DNA of 64,000 bases from JAVVHH01 sp965199585 (GTDB lineage: Bacteria > Pseudomonadota > Alphaproteobacteria > Acetobacterales > Acetobacteraceae), in the NCBI GenBank assembly GCA_965199585.1, contig CBDASI010000002.1, positions 372,001 to 436,000 of the forward strand, read 5' to 3'. The notes beneath the pieces are model-generated. The model worked only from the letters and a program-made list of their open reading frames with translations. It searched no databases and had not been told where the DNA came from. A program made the position numbers and the translations under genes. This document shows positions 8,409-20,123 of the stretch, one piece after another (the stretch's first letter is position 1; the number at the start of each line of letters is the position of its first letter).

Positions 8409-9605
8409 ATGGAGGACACCAACGACCGCCGCGCCCGCCGCAACGCTTTGCGGCTCGCGGCCGCGCAAGCCCTGGCCGGCGCGAACGCGACCGTCATCTT
8501 CGCCACCGCCGCGATCATCGGCGCCACCATCGCGCCCGACCCGAGCCTGGCCACGCTGCCCATCTCGGTCTTCGTCTGCGGCATGGCCGCCGGCACCTTA
8601 CCCACCGGCGCCGTCGCGCGGCGCTTCGGCCGGCGCACGGCGTTCATCGGCGGCAGCGCCCTCGGCTGCCTGGCCGGCCTCACGGCGGCGGCGGCCCTGA
8701 TCGTCGGCTCCTTTGCCCTGTATTGCCTCGCCACCTTCCTGGCCGGGCTCTACGGCTCCGTCGTCCAGAGCTTCCGCTTCGCGGCCGCCGACGGCGCCAG
8801 CCCTGGCTTCCGCGCCCGCGCGCTCTCCTGGGTCATGGTCGGCGGCATCTTCTCCGGCGTGCTCGGGCCGCAGCTCGTCACCTGGACGATGAACCTCTGG
8901 CAGCCCTACCTGTTCGCCGCCAGCTACCTCGCCCAGGCGGCCGTGGCGCTCGTGGCCATGGCGGTGCTGTCGGGTGTCGACCTGCCGCGCCCCATCCGCG
9001 CGGTTGATGGCGGCCGCCCGCTGCTCACCATCATCCGCCAGCCCCGCTTCGTCGTCGCGGCCCTCTGCGGCGTCATTACCTACACGCTGATGAACCTGGT
9101 CATGACCTCGGCGCCGCTGGCGATGCGCCTGTGCGGCCTGCCGCTCTCGGCGTCGAACGCCACCATCCAGTGGCACGTGGTCGCGATGTATGGGCCCAGC
9201 TTCTTCACCGGCGCGCTGATCGCCCGCTTCGGTGCCCAGCGCGTGGTCGCCGCCGGGCTGACGCTGCTGGCCGCGGCCGCGATCTGTGGGCTTGCCGGCA
9301 TCGCGCTGGCTAACTTCACCGTCGGCCTGATCCTGCTCGGCATCGGTTGGAATTTCGGCTTCGTCGGCGCGTCCTCGCTGGTGCTGGAGACGCACCGGCC
9401 GGAGGAGCGCACCCGAGTGCAGTCGTTCAACGACTTCCTGGTGTTCGGCACCATGGCGGTCGGCTCGTTCTCGTCCGGCCAGTTGTTGATCGCCTTTGGC
9501 TGGGCGTCGGTGAACTGGGTGGTGTTCCCGCCGGTGGCGATCGGTCTCGCCGCCTTGGCGCTGTCCGGCGTGCTGCGGGGCCGGGCGCGCGAACGCCCCG
9601 CCTGA
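8409..9605 (+). CDS. MFS transporter
   Basis: A 398-residue inner-membrane protein with about 12 hydrophobic segments and a charged loop after TM2, ARRFGRRTAF, matching the major facilitator signature. The N-terminus MEDTNDRRARRNALR is short and cytosolic. It is transcribed divergently from galM and may carry a sugar or a drug; the sequence does not decide between them. The gene ends 21 bp before the convergent small lipoprotein gene. Confidence 0.88.
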   Translation: MEDTNDRRARRNALRLAAAQALAGANATVIFATAAIIGATIAPDPSLATLPISVFVCGMAAGTLPTGAVARRFGRRTAFIGGSALGCLAGLTAAAALIVGSFALYCLATFLAGLYGSVVQSFRFAAADGASPGFRARALSWVMVGGIFSGVLGPQLVTWTMNLWQPYLFAASYLAQAAVALVAMAVLSGVDLPRPIRAVDGGRPLLTIIRQPRFVVAALCGVITYTLMNLVMTSAPLAMRLCGLPLSASNATIQWHVVAMYGPSFFTGALIARFGAQRVVAAGLTLLAAAAICGLAGIALANFTVGLILLGIGWNFGFVGASSLVLETHRPEERTRVQSFNDFLVFGTMAVGSFSSGQLLIAFGWASVNWVVFPPVAIGLAALALSGVLRGRARERPA

Positions 9606-9626
9606 CCGACCGGCCTGACGAGGCTG

Positions 9627-9863
9627 CTACAGGCCGGAGTTGTTCATCAGCACGTGGTAGCCCTTGCCGCGCATGCAGTCGGCGCTGGAGCCGCCGGTGA
9701 ACGGGATCCAGCTGCCGCTCACCTGCTCGCGGCAGTCGGCGATGTCGCGGTTGTACTTGGCGTCACTCACGTTGATCCGGTCGATCAGCGGCTCCGGCGT
9801 CGAGCAGCCGCCGAGCCCGGCACTGGAGAGAACGAGCATCGAGAGTCCGAATATCTGTCGCAT
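9627..9863 (-). CDS. Small putative lipoprotein
   Basis: A 78-residue protein with a typical lipoprotein signal, charged MRQ followed by a hydrophobic stretch and the lipobox GLGGC (Cys20). The mature part is about 59 residues and has two Cys (in ADCREQ and ADCMRGKGY), which could form a disulphide in the periplasm. The ending, MRGKGYHVLMNNSGL, resembles small alphaproteobacterial lipoproteins with a Cys-Met-x-x-x-Gly-Tyr motif, but I cannot name the family. It sits three bases after the end of the UbiH-type gene upstream on the same strand, so co-transcription is likely. Confidence 0.75.
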   Translation of the reverse strand: MRQIFGLSMLVLSSAGLGGCSTPEPLIDRINVSDAKYNRDIADCREQVSGSWIPFTGGSSADCMRGKGYHVLMNNSGL

Positions 9864-9866
9864 GCC

Positions 9867-11087
9867 TCAGCCTACCACGCCGGGCGGGGTGCCTGCACCC
9901 ATCGCCTGTCGCACGAACAGGCGCTTGAGCGCCGGCAACCGCTCCACGCCGGCGATGCCGAGGTCGCGCACGCCGCGCACGACCGGGTTGTCGGTGCTGA
10001 ACAACCTGTCCAACGCGTCGGTCGCGCCCAGCATCAGCAGGTTGGCGCCCCGCCGCTGCCGCTGATACTCGGCCAGCAGCGCCGGCGCGCCCACGTCGCC
10101 ACCCGCCCGGATCGCGTCGAGCACCAGGCCGGACAGCGCGATGACGTCGCGGAAGCCGAGGTTGAGCCCCTGCCCCGCGATCGGATGGATCCCGTGCGCG
10201 GCGTCGCCCACCAGCACCAGCCGCGTGTCGACGTAGCGCTGCGCATGCATGGCTGAGAGCGGGTATTTCCAGCGCCGCCCGATCGGCCGGATCGCGCCCA
10301 GATGCGAGCCCATCCGCCGGGTCACCTCGCGGGCGAAGACGGCGTCGTCCAGGGCGTAGATCCGGTCCGCCAGCGCGGCGCCTTCGGTCCAGACGATCGC
10401 CGACACGTGCGGCGCGCCCTCGATGCCCACCATCGGCAGCTGCGCGAACGGCCCGGCCGGCAGGAAGTGCTCGAGCGCTACGTTGCCATGCGGCTTCTCG
10501 TGCGCGATCGCCGCCACCAGCCCGCGCTGTTTATAGGGCACCGTCGTCACGGCGATACCCGCCTGCTGCCGCAGCCCGGACTGCCGCCCCTCTGCCGCCA
10601 CCACCAGCTTGCAGCGGAAGCTCGGCCCGCCGATCACCTCCACCACCGCGCCATCCGCCTCGCGCGTCACCCGCGCCTCGGCCGGCGCATGCACCTGCAG
10701 CGTCGGCAGCGCCCGCAGATGCGCGTTCAGCGCCACCCGCACGCTGCGCGCCTCGACCATCCAGCCGAACGGCTCGTCACCGGCCTCGCGATGATCGAAG
10801 TGCAGGTGCAGCCGCGACGCCGGCCGCCCCACCTTGCCGTCCGACACCCGGATGTCCTCGATCGGACACACCGGCAGCGGCAGCTTCGCCCACAGCCCGG
10901 CCGCCTCCAGCAACCGCCGCGACCCGGCCGCCACCGCATACGCCCGCCCATCGAAATCGGGATGCTCCATCGGCGGCAGGTCCGCCCGGTCGATGACCGC
11001 CACCCGCGCCCCGCCGGCGGCCAGGCGACACGCCAACGTCCCGCCTACCGGCCCGGCCCCTACGACGCAAACGTCGACTTCCTGCAT
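9867..11087 (-). CDS. UbiH/UbiF/VisC/COQ6-family FAD monooxygenase
   Basis: A 406-residue flavoprotein hydroxylase of the group that hydroxylates the ubiquinone ring. The FAD ADP-binding motif VVGAGPVGG is at residues 8-16, the DG-type NAD(P)H/FAD motif lies near VVAAEGRQSGLR, and the second FAD motif GDAAHGIHPIAGQGLN is complete. Start choice: ATG 11087 has GGGAG five bases upstream; ATG 11099 is an in-frame alternative that adds only MGVI. Which ring position it acts on (UbiH, UbiF, UbiL or UbiM type) cannot be told without phylogeny. The downstream small lipoprotein gene follows closely. Confidence 0.9.
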   Translation of the reverse strand: MQEVDVCVVGAGPVGGTLACRLAAGGARVAVIDRADLPPMEHPDFDGRAYAVAAGSRRLLEAAGLWAKLPLPVCPIEDIRVSDGKVGRPASRLHLHFDHREAGDEPFGWMVEARSVRVALNAHLRALPTLQVHAPAEARVTREADGAVVEVIGGPSFRCKLVVAAEGRQSGLRQQAGIAVTTVPYKQRGLVAAIAHEKPHGNVALEHFLPAGPFAQLPMVGIEGAPHVSAIVWTEGAALADRIYALDDAVFAREVTRRMGSHLGAIRPIGRRWKYPLSAMHAQRYVDTRLVLVGDAAHGIHPIAGQGLNLGFRDVIALSGLVLDAIRAGGDVGAPALLAEYQRQRRGANLLMLGATDALDRLFSTDNPVVRGVRDLGIAGVERLPALKRLFVRQAMGAGTPPGVVG

Positions 11088-11224
11088 GATGACTCCCATC
11101 TGCCTCATTTCGAGGCATCTGACCGTTGCCGATCCGCCGCGCCTTCGATCACACCGTGCATAAGCACGCGGCAGAGTAGCAGCAAGATGGCGCGGCTTTC
11201 CCCGTCCGCAATGCGATCCTGTCG

Positions 11225-11240
11225 CGGCACGGTTCTTGAA
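11225..11240 (+). promoter_or_regulatory. Candidate sigma-54-like promoter for glnK-amtB
   Basis: The sequence CGGCACGGTTCTTGAA has GG and GA separated by ten bases, close to the -24/-12 pattern TGGCAC-N5-TTGC but with GA in place of GC at -12. It lies about 60 bp before the glnK start. A short inverted repeat CGTGC-ATAA-GCACG at 11155-11168 could be an activator (NtrC-like) site. NtrC/sigma-54 control is the usual regulation of glnK-amtB; here it is a weak match. Confidence 0.3.
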
Positions 11241-11302
11241 ACGAGGGGGCATGCGCCAGCCGCCGTGTTCTGCGTCGGAGCGCCGGAAAACAGAGAGGCG
11301 CT

Positions 11303-11641
11303 ATGAAGCTCATCATGGCCATCATCAAACCCTTCAAGCTGGACGATGTGCGCGAAGCGCTCACGCCGCTCGGGGTGCAGGGCCTGACAGTGTCGGAAGT
11401 CAAAGGGTTCGGCCGCCAGAAAGGGCAGACCGAGATCTACCGCGGCGCCGAATATCACGTGAATTTCCTGCCTAAGGTGAAGATCGAGGTCGCCGTATCG
11501 GCCGATCTCGCCGAGCAGGTCGTCGAGGCCATCATCCGCTCCGCCCGCACCGGCAAGATCGGCGACGGCAAGGTGTTCGTGATGGACATGCAGCGGGCCG
11601 TCCGCATCCGCACCGGTGAAACCGACAACGAGGCCCTATGA
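11303..11641 (+). CDS. glnK: PII nitrogen-regulatory signal protein
   Basis: A 112-residue PII protein, the standard length, acting as a trimer that senses 2-oxoglutarate, ATP/ADP and glutamine. The T-loop is intact with the uridylylation site Tyr51 (YRGAEYHVNFLP), and the C-terminal TGKIGDGKVFV signature is present. The start ATG follows an AGAGAGG element. The stop overlaps the start of amtB, and the linked GlnK-AmtB pair blocks the ammonium channel when nitrogen is plentiful, which is why I prefer the symbol glnK over glnB. Confidence 0.95.
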   Translation: MKLIMAIIKPFKLDDVREALTPLGVQGLTVSEVKGFGRQKGQTEIYRGAEYHVNFLPKVKIEVAVSADLAEQVVEAIIRSARTGKIGDGKVFVMDMQRAVRIRTGETDNEAL

Positions 11642-13086
11642 TGATGAAAAAGCTGCGCGGGTTACTCCCCGCTCTCCTTCTCTGCCTATCGATCGGCCTC
11701 CCCGCGGCGGCCACCCTCGGCGTCGCCACCCCAGCCATCGCCCAAACGACGCCATCCCCCGCCGCACCCGCAGCCGCCCCTGAATCCGGTAACCCGGGCA
11801 CCGGCGCCGCCCCCGCTGCGGCCGACCCCAAGGTCGACACCGGCGACACCGCCTGGATGCTTACCAGCACCGCGCTCGTGCTGATGATGACCATCCCCGG
11901 CCTGGCGCTCTTCTACGCCGGCATGGTCCGCAAGAAGAACGTGCTGGCCACCATGATGCAGTCCTTCGCCATCACCGCGCTCGTGACGGTAACGTGGTTC
12001 TGCCTCGGCTACAGCCTGACCTTCACCAACGGCAACGCCTATATCGGCGACTTCAGCCGCGTGTTCCTCCGCGGCATCGAAGTCGGCTGGGACAAGCCCT
12101 TCACGCTCGGCGCCGGCACCGAGAACAGCACGGCCAACACGATCCCTGAATCCGTCTACGTCATGTATCAGATGACGTTCGCGATCATCACGCCCGCCCT
12201 CATCGCCGGCGCGTTCGCCGACCGGATGAAGTTCTCCGCCCTCTGCCTGTTCACCGTGCTCTGGTCGCTGTTCGTCTACGCGCCGATCGCCCACTGGGTC
12301 TGGAGCCCGCTCGGCTGGCTCAACGGCCTCGGCGCGGCTGACTTCGCCGGCGGCACCGTGGTTCACGTCAATGCCGGCATCGCCGGGCTGATGTGCGCCA
12401 TCGTGCTGGGCAAGCGCGTCGGCTACGGCCACGACAACATGAGCCCGTTCAACCTCGCCTTTGCCGTCATCGGCGCCGGGCTGCTGTGGGTGGGCTGGTT
12501 CGGCTTCAACGCCGGCTCCGCGCTGGGTGCGGGCGGACGCGCCGGCATGGCGATGCTGGCCACGCAGGTCGCCACCGGTGCGGCGACGCTCGGCTGGCTC
12601 GCCGCCGAATGGGTCGCCAAGGGCAAGCCATCGGTGCTCGGGGCCATCTCCGGCGCCGTCGCCGGCCTGGTCGCTATCACCCCGGCCTCCGGCTTCGTGC
12701 TCCCCGGGCCGGCGCTGATCATCGGCATCGTCGCCGGCATCGTCTGCTTCTGGTCGGCCACCTCGCTCAAGCACCTGCTCGGCTACGACGACAGCCTCGA
12801 CGCCTTCGGAGTCCACGGCGTCGGCGGCATCGTCGGCGCCCTGCTGACCGGCGTGTTCGCCTACGGCCCGCTCTCGGCCACCACGGCTGCACCGGACGGC
12901 GCCTACATCGGCGGCATGCCGCTGTTCATCAACCAGGTCTACGCCGTCGCCGCGACGCTGATCTACAGCGGCATCGCGACGCTGGTGATCCTGTTCGTGG
13001 TCAAGATCCTCATCGGCCTGCGGGTCAACGAGGAAGAAGAGCGCGAAGGCCTCGACGTGGTCCTCCACGGCGAACGCTTGGGCTGA
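11638..13086 (+). CDS. amtB: Ammonium transporter (Amt/Rh family)
   Basis: A 482-residue inner-membrane ammonium channel. Three in-frame ATGs (11638, 11641, 11644) offer starts; the first overlaps the glnK stop. Residues 1-35 form a cleavable signal peptide (typical for AmtB), followed by a Pro/Ala-rich linker and about 11 membrane helices. Family signatures seen are DTAWMLTSTALVLMMTIPG, ALFYAGMVRKKNVL, the pore segment GGTVVHVNAGIAGL and the second His region DAFGVHGVGGIVGALLTG (the twin His of the pore). The C-tail ends EEEREGLDVVLHGERLG, the regulatory tail that contacts GlnK. Its 3' side faces the mazF gene across a strong hairpin. Confidence 0.95.
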   Translation: MMMKKLRGLLPALLLCLSIGLPAAATLGVATPAIAQTTPSPAAPAAAPESGNPGTGAAPAAADPKVDTGDTAWMLTSTALVLMMTIPGLALFYAGMVRKKNVLATMMQSFAITALVTVTWFCLGYSLTFTNGNAYIGDFSRVFLRGIEVGWDKPFTLGAGTENSTANTIPESVYVMYQMTFAIITPALIAGAFADRMKFSALCLFTVLWSLFVYAPIAHWVWSPLGWLNGLGAADFAGGTVVHVNAGIAGLMCAIVLGKRVGYGHDNMSPFNLAFAVIGAGLLWVGWFGFNAGSALGAGGRAGMAMLATQVATGAATLGWLAAEWVAKGKPSVLGAISGAVAGLVAITPASGFVLPGPALIIGIVAGIVCFWSATSLKHLLGYDDSLDAFGVHGVGGIVGALLTGVFAYGPLSATTAAPDGAYIGGMPLFINQVYAVAATLIYSGIATLVILFVVKILIGLRVNEEEEREGLDVVLHGERLG

Positions 13087-13102
13087 GTGTAAGCCTACTG
13101 AG

Positions 13103-13138
13103 GGCCAGCCTGGTCAACCCAGGTTGATCAGGCTGGCC
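13103..13138. terminator. Bidirectional hairpin between amtB and mazF
   Basis: Two 17-base arms, GGCCAGCCTGGTCAACC (13103-13119) and GGTTGATCAGGCTGGCC (13122-13138), pair with one G-T wobble around a two-base gap. The hairpin lies between convergent genes and includes the last codons of mazF. No clear T-run follows on either side, so the terminator role is inferred from position and strength. Confidence 0.65.
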
Positions 13139-13455
13139 AGTTTCATCCGGACCTCTTCCAACTCCGACATAGTCGCCCGTTGCTTGAAGACGACATGGCG
13201 CAGCCGGCAGTCGAAGCTTCTGACCTGATCGGCCAGGACGACGCTCGCGGGTAACCCAGCCAACGCTACTTCGAACGTATACCCTTTGATCTTCGTCGTG
13301 ACCGGGCAGCAGACAAACAGCCCGACCAGCCTGTTGTAACGCAATGGGCTAAGGACAAGCGCGGGTCGACGGCCCGCTTGCTCATGTCCCGCTTGGGGAT
13401 CGAAGTCACACCAGACGATGTCACCGACATCGGGCGTGTAAGCCGGCGACTTCAC
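13114..13455 (-). CDS. mazF: MazF/PemK-type endoribonuclease toxin
   Basis: A 113-residue toxin of the CcdB/PemK fold, typically an mRNA interferase. Family marks are DIVWCDFDPQAGHEQAGRRP (substrate-binding loop with the conserved Arg pair), RPALVLSP, the CPVTTKIKGY segment and VVLADQVRSFD. The start is GTG at 13455 and overlaps the stop of the antitoxin gene (GTGA), the usual antitoxin-toxin arrangement. The closing LASLINLG overlaps a strong hairpin shared with the end of amtB. Confidence 0.93.
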   Translation of the reverse strand: MKSPAYTPDVGDIVWCDFDPQAGHEQAGRRPALVLSPLRYNRLVGLFVCCPVTTKIKGYTFEVALAGLPASVVLADQVRSFDCRLRHVVFKQRATMSELEEVRMKLASLINLG

Positions 13456-13694
13456 CAGATTTCGCGGCCCCGCGGCGGTCCGGACGGTATTTCCTCGTGG
13501 ATATTGTCCGGAGTGATGCCGGACAGGAGCTCATCCAGGGTATAACGCTTTGGCAGGATAGGCTCGATGATGACCCGCCCGCCCTCCTCGCGAACGTCGA
13601 CTGGATGATCAAGGTCAAGCTTCGCAGCAGCCAATACCGAAGCAGGAATGCGCACGGCCGCGCTGTTACCCCATTTCTTGACGATGCCCTGCAT
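13452..13694 (-). CDS. mazE: MazE/AbrB-type antitoxin
   Basis: An 80-residue antitoxin. The N-terminal swapped-hairpin DNA-binding domain reads KKWGNSAAVRIPASVL and VREEGGRVIIEP, the classic MazE/AbrB pattern; the C-terminal acidic/aromatic tail (YTLDELLSGITPDN) is the part that would wrap the toxin. GAGG lies eight bases before the ATG. A perfect inverted repeat 13 bp upstream (13707-13739) is the likely autoregulation operator. Confidence 0.92.
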   Translation of the reverse strand: MQGIVKKWGNSAAVRIPASVLAAAKLDLDHPVDVREEGGRVIIEPILPKRYTLDELLSGITPDNIHEEIPSGPPRGREIW

Positions 13695-13706
13695 CGGAGA
13701 ACCTCA

Positions 13707-13739
13707 CATGATTGTATCTACAACGTAGATACAATCATG
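13707..13739 (-). promoter_or_regulatory. mazEF operator: perfect 15-bp inverted repeat
   Basis: Arms 13707-13721 and 13725-13739 are exact reverse complements, separated by three bases (AAC). The core reads TTGTATCTAC and GTAGATACAA. On the minus strand a possible -35 (ATGATT) and -10 (TACAAT) separated by 16 bp lie inside the repeat, so a MazE or MazEF dimer bound here would block the promoter. Confidence 0.8.
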
Positions 13740-13754
13740 ATTTAGGTCAAGAAG

Positions 13755-14951
13755 CTAGCCTCGCCGTACTAAGTAGCTTTTGGCCAGCACCTGAAGGATC
13801 TCGTCCGCGTGCGCCGGGTCGCGCGCCTCGATCATCAACTCCAATTCCGCCGCCTGCACGCTCGGGGCGTCGAACAGCCGCTGGTGGATCACCTCGATGA
13901 TGTTACCGCCGGAACCACCGATCCGCGTGGCGATGTCCGCCAACACGCCCGGCCGGTCGGGAATATCCATCGTCAGCCGCAGCAACCGCCCGTCGCGCAG
14001 CAGGCCACGCAGCAGCACGTTGGCCAGGATACGCCCGTCGATGTTGCCACCGCACACCACCGTCCCGACCCGGCGCCCAGCAAACCGCTCGGGATACGCC
14101 AGCAGCGCACCCACCCCGATCGCCCCAGCCCCCTCGGCCACCTGCTTGGCGCCCTCCGCCAGCAGCGAGATCGCGTCCTCCACCACCCGCTCCGGCACCG
14201 TTAGCACCTCGCGCACCCGGCCCCGGATCGCCTCCAGACACCGCTCGCCCACCCGCTGGACCGCGATCCCTTCGGCGATCGTCGCCCCGCCGGTCACGCC
14301 CTCGCGCCCCGACAGCGCCGCCTGCAGCGAGGCGTAGCTCTCCACCTCGACGCCGATAAGTTCGACATCCGGCCGCAACGCCGCCACCGCCACCGCGCAG
14401 CCGGCGATCATGCCGCCGCCGCCGACCGGGATCAGCAGCACTTCGATCTCCGGCGCGTCCTCCAGCATCTCGAGCGCCAGCGTGCCCTGCCCGGCCATCA
14501 CCGCGTCGTCGTCATACGGATGCACGAACACCAGCCCGTCCCGCTCGGCCAGCGCATGCGCATGCGCCGCCGCCTCGACCAGCATCTCGCCGTGCAGCAC
14601 CACCTCGGCGCCCCAGCCCCGGGTCCGGCTGACCTTCGTCTGCGGCGTGAACAGCGGCATCACGATCGTGGCCTTGATCCCGAGCAAGCTCGCATGCCGC
14701 GCCACCGCTTGCGCATGATTGCCCGCCGACATCGCCACCACACCGCGGGCTCGCTCCGCTGTCGTCAGCAGCGCCAGTCGGTTAGCGGCGCCACGCTCCT
14801 TGAACGAGCCGATCCGCTGCAGATTCTCCAACTTGAGCGTCACATCCGCCCCGGTTGCCAGGCTCACCGCATGGGACGGGATCGACGGCGTGCGCAGCAC
14901 GCGCCCTTCGATCCGCCGCGCAGCCGCGCGGACGTCCTCCAACCGGATCAT
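13755..14951 (-). CDS. Threonine ammonia-lyase with C-terminal ACT domain
   Basis: A 398-residue PLP enzyme that deaminates threonine to 2-oxobutanoate (first step to isoleucine, or a catabolic form). The PLP lysine is in QRIGSFKERGAANRL, the PLP phosphate loop is PVGGGGMIAGC, and AGNHAQAVA is the usual substrate loop. Residues about 325-398 form an ACT domain (LTMDIPDRPGVLADIATRI), suggesting allosteric control by an amino acid. One ACT domain and this length match the shorter TdcB/IlvA-like class and not the long E. coli IlvA. I start at ATG 14951 (MIRLEDVRAAA); the upstream in-frame extension runs into greA. Stop of greA lies ten bases upstream. Confidence 0.92.
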   Translation of the reverse strand: MIRLEDVRAAARRIEGRVLRTPSIPSHAVSLATGADVTLKLENLQRIGSFKERGAANRLALLTTAERARGVVAMSAGNHAQAVARHASLLGIKATIVMPLFTPQTKVSRTRGWGAEVVLHGEMLVEAAAHAHALAERDGLVFVHPYDDDAVMAGQGTLALEMLEDAPEIEVLLIPVGGGGMIAGCAVAVAALRPDVELIGVEVESYASLQAALSGREGVTGGATIAEGIAVQRVGERCLEAIRGRVREVLTVPERVVEDAISLLAEGAKQVAEGAGAIGVGALLAYPERFAGRRVGTVVCGGNIDGRILANVLLRGLLRDGRLLRLTMDIPDRPGVLADIATRIGGSGGNIIEVIHQRLFDAPSVQAAELELMIEARDPAHADEILQVLAKSYLVRRG

Positions 14952-14961
14952 GAAACCAGTG

Positions 14962-15435
14962 CTAGCCGTATTTGACGTCGAGGACTTCGTAGCTCCGGTC
15001 GCCACCGGGCGCTGGCACGGAGATGGTGTCGCCGGGCTTCTTGCCGATCAGCGCCTTGGCCAACGGCGACGAGATCGACAAGCGCCGCTCCTTGATGTCG
15101 GCCTCGTGCACGCCGACGATCTGGTAGGTGGCCTCCTTCTCGGTCTCCTCATCGACCAGCTTGATGTGCGCCCCGAACTTGATCTGGTCGCCCGACAACG
15201 ACGCCGGGTCGATCACTTCGGCCGCCGAGGTGATCTCCTCCAGTTCGATCACCCGGCCTTCGACAAACGACTGCCGCTCCCGCGCCGCATGATATTCGGC
15301 ATTCTCGGACAGGTCGCCATGGCTGCGTGCCTCGGCGATCGCGCGGATGATGGACGGCCGCTCCACCGATTTCAGATGGCGCAACTCCTCTTCGAGACGC
15401 TTCAGGCCAGGCGCGGTCATCGGAAACTTCTGCAC
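14962..15435 (-). CDS. greA: Transcription elongation factor GreA
   Basis: A 157-residue factor, the standard length, that rescues backtracked RNA polymerase by stimulating transcript cleavage. The N-terminal coiled coil (LEEELRHLKSVERP) carries the tip acidic region in GDLSENAEYHAAR, and the C-terminal FKBP-like domain has SPLAKALIGKKPGD. Start is GTG 15435 giving M-QKFPMT, the family-typical beginning; GAGG lies about ten bases upstream. An ATG at 15420 (MTAPGL) would cut the first five residues. Confidence 0.95.
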   Translation of the reverse strand: MQKFPMTAPGLKRLEEELRHLKSVERPSIIRAIAEARSHGDLSENAEYHAARERQSFVEGRVIELEEITSAAEVIDPASLSGDQIKFGAHIKLVDEETEKEATYQIVGVHEADIKERRLSISSPLAKALIGKKPGDTISVPAPGGDRSYEVLDVKYG

Positions 15436-15503
15436 GGTGGTCGATCCTCATACCCGATCGGCAAATACATAACTGCGGCGCCAAGGTTCCCCCGGGCACC
15501 GCA

Positions 15504-15529
15504 CTAGGTCTAGGCCGGCTTACGCAGAC

Positions 15530-15533
<4 letters not shown>
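15504..15533 (-). terminator. Hairpin at the end of carB
   Basis: Arms CTAGGTCT (15504-15511) and AGACCTAG (15526-15533) pair perfectly around a 14-base GC-rich loop. The repeat includes the carB stop codon. No T-run is visible, so termination is inferred from position. Confidence 0.4.
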
Positions 15534-18769
<3,236 letters not shown>

Positions 18770-18773
18770 GGCT

Positions 18774-20117
18774 CTAGACCTTCTCGCCCATCATATCGAC
18801 GAAGCGCTTGAACAGGTGGTGGCTATCCGTCGGGCCAGGGCTCGCCTCCGGGTGGTATTGCACGCTGAACGCGCGCTTGGCGTCGCAGGCGATGCCCTCG
18901 TTGCTGCCGTCGAACAGGCTCGTATGGGTGATGCGCACCCCGTCCGGCAGGGACTTGTCGTCCACCGCGAAACCGTGATTCTGCGCCGTGATCTCTACTT
19001 TGCCGGTCGCCAGATCCTTCACCGGCTGGTTCGCGCCGCGATGGCCTTGGTCCAGCTTGTAGGTCTTGGCGCCCAACGACAGCGCCAGCAGCTGATGCCC
19101 CAGACAGATGCCGAACACCGGCACGCCGCGGTCCAGCACGCCCTGGATCGCCGGCACCGCATACGCCCCGGTGGCGGCGGGGTCGCCGGGTCCGTTGGAC
19201 AGGAACACGCCGTCCGGCTGATGCCGCAGGATGTCCTCGGCCGTGGCGTCGGCCGGCACCACGGTGACCTTGCAGCCGGCGGCGGCCAGGCAGCGCAGGA
19301 TGTTGCGCTTGGCCCCGTAATCGACTGCCACGACGTGATGCGTCGGATCGAGCGCCACATGCTTGTCGGGCCACGCCCAGGTGCCCTCGGTCCAGCCATA
19401 GCTCTGGGTGCAGCTGACCTGCTTGGCCAAGTCCATGCCCTCGAGCCCGGGCCAGCCGGCCGCCTGCGCCCGCAACGCCGCCAGGTCGAACTTACCGTCC
19501 GCCGGGAACGACAGCACCGCCGTCGGCGGCCCGCCATCGCGGATGCGCAGCGTCAGCGCCCGCGTATCGACGCCCGCCAGACCCGGCACGTCGCGCGCCT
19601 TGAGCCAAGCATCCAGCGTCGCGGTCGAGCGCCAGTTCGACGGGTCCGTGATGTCCTGCTTCACCACCAGGCCGAGGGCGGCCACGTTGGTAGCCTCGCC
19701 ATCTTCCGGATTGGTGCCGACGTTGCCGATGTGCGGGAAGGTGAAGGTGATGATCTGCCCGGCATAGGACGGATCGGTCAGCGTTTCCTGATACCCGGTC
19801 ATCCCGGTGTTGAAGCAAAGCTCCCCGACGCGGGATTGCGTATGGGCCCCGAAGCCGACGCCCCAGAACACGCCGCCATCGGCCAGCACCAGCACCGCCG
19901 TCGCCCCGGTCGGAACCTCGGGCATCTCCTCCGGCGCGGCATCGCTGGACAGATCGCCCAGCGTCAGCCCGGTCGCCGCGACCACCGCCGGCCAATGCTT
20001 ACTTGGAACCGCCCGCGCCTGTCGCCATTTGCGGATTGCCTCGAGCCCGACGCCGGTCAACCGCGCCGCCGCTTCAGGACCGCCCAAGCGGGCAATGATA
20101 TCGTCGATGCTGGCCAT
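18774..20117 (-). CDS. carA: Carbamoyl-phosphate synthase small subunit fused to an N-terminal HTH-like domain
   Basis: A 447-residue protein. From about residue 70 it is a normal CarA, with the dimerising N-half (ATAVLVLADGGVFWG, FNTGMTGYQE) and a class I glutaminase whose Cys sits in GICLGHQLL and His/Glu in YHPEASPGP. Residues 1-56 (MASIDDIIARLGGPEAAARL ... WRQARAVPSKHWPAVV) are an extra small helical domain like YdaS/Cro-type DNA-binding domains of Rhodospirillales proteins. The frame is continuous and has no stop. An internal ATG at 19925 (MPEVPTG) follows GGAGGAG too closely for a good ribosome site, so a short isoform is possible but unproven. The promoter carries a perfect inverted repeat; see the site at 20124-20152. 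Confidence 0.95.
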   Translation of the reverse strand: MASIDDIIARLGGPEAAARLTGVGLEAIRKWRQARAVPSKHWPAVVAATGLTLGDLSSDAAPEEMPEVPTGATAVLVLADGGVFWGVGFGAHTQSRVGELCFNTGMTGYQETLTDPSYAGQIITFTFPHIGNVGTNPEDGEATNVAALGLVVKQDITDPSNWRSTATLDAWLKARDVPGLAGVDTRALTLRIRDGGPPTAVLSFPADGKFDLAALRAQAAGWPGLEGMDLAKQVSCTQSYGWTEGTWAWPDKHVALDPTHHVVAVDYGAKRNILRCLAAAGCKVTVVPADATAEDILRHQPDGVFLSNGPGDPAATGAYAVPAIQGVLDRGVPVFGICLGHQLLALSLGAKTYKLDQGHRGANQPVKDLATGKVEITAQNHGFAVDDKSLPDGVRITHTSLFDGSNEGIACDAKRAFSVQYHPEASPGPTDSHHLFKRFVDMMGEKV

Positions 20118-20123
20118 GGCAAA

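Noticed and set aside
15436..15503. Riboswitch or pyrimidine-type leader near carB/greA
   Set aside because: The gap is downstream of carB and short; no aptamer-like conserved blocks are visible.
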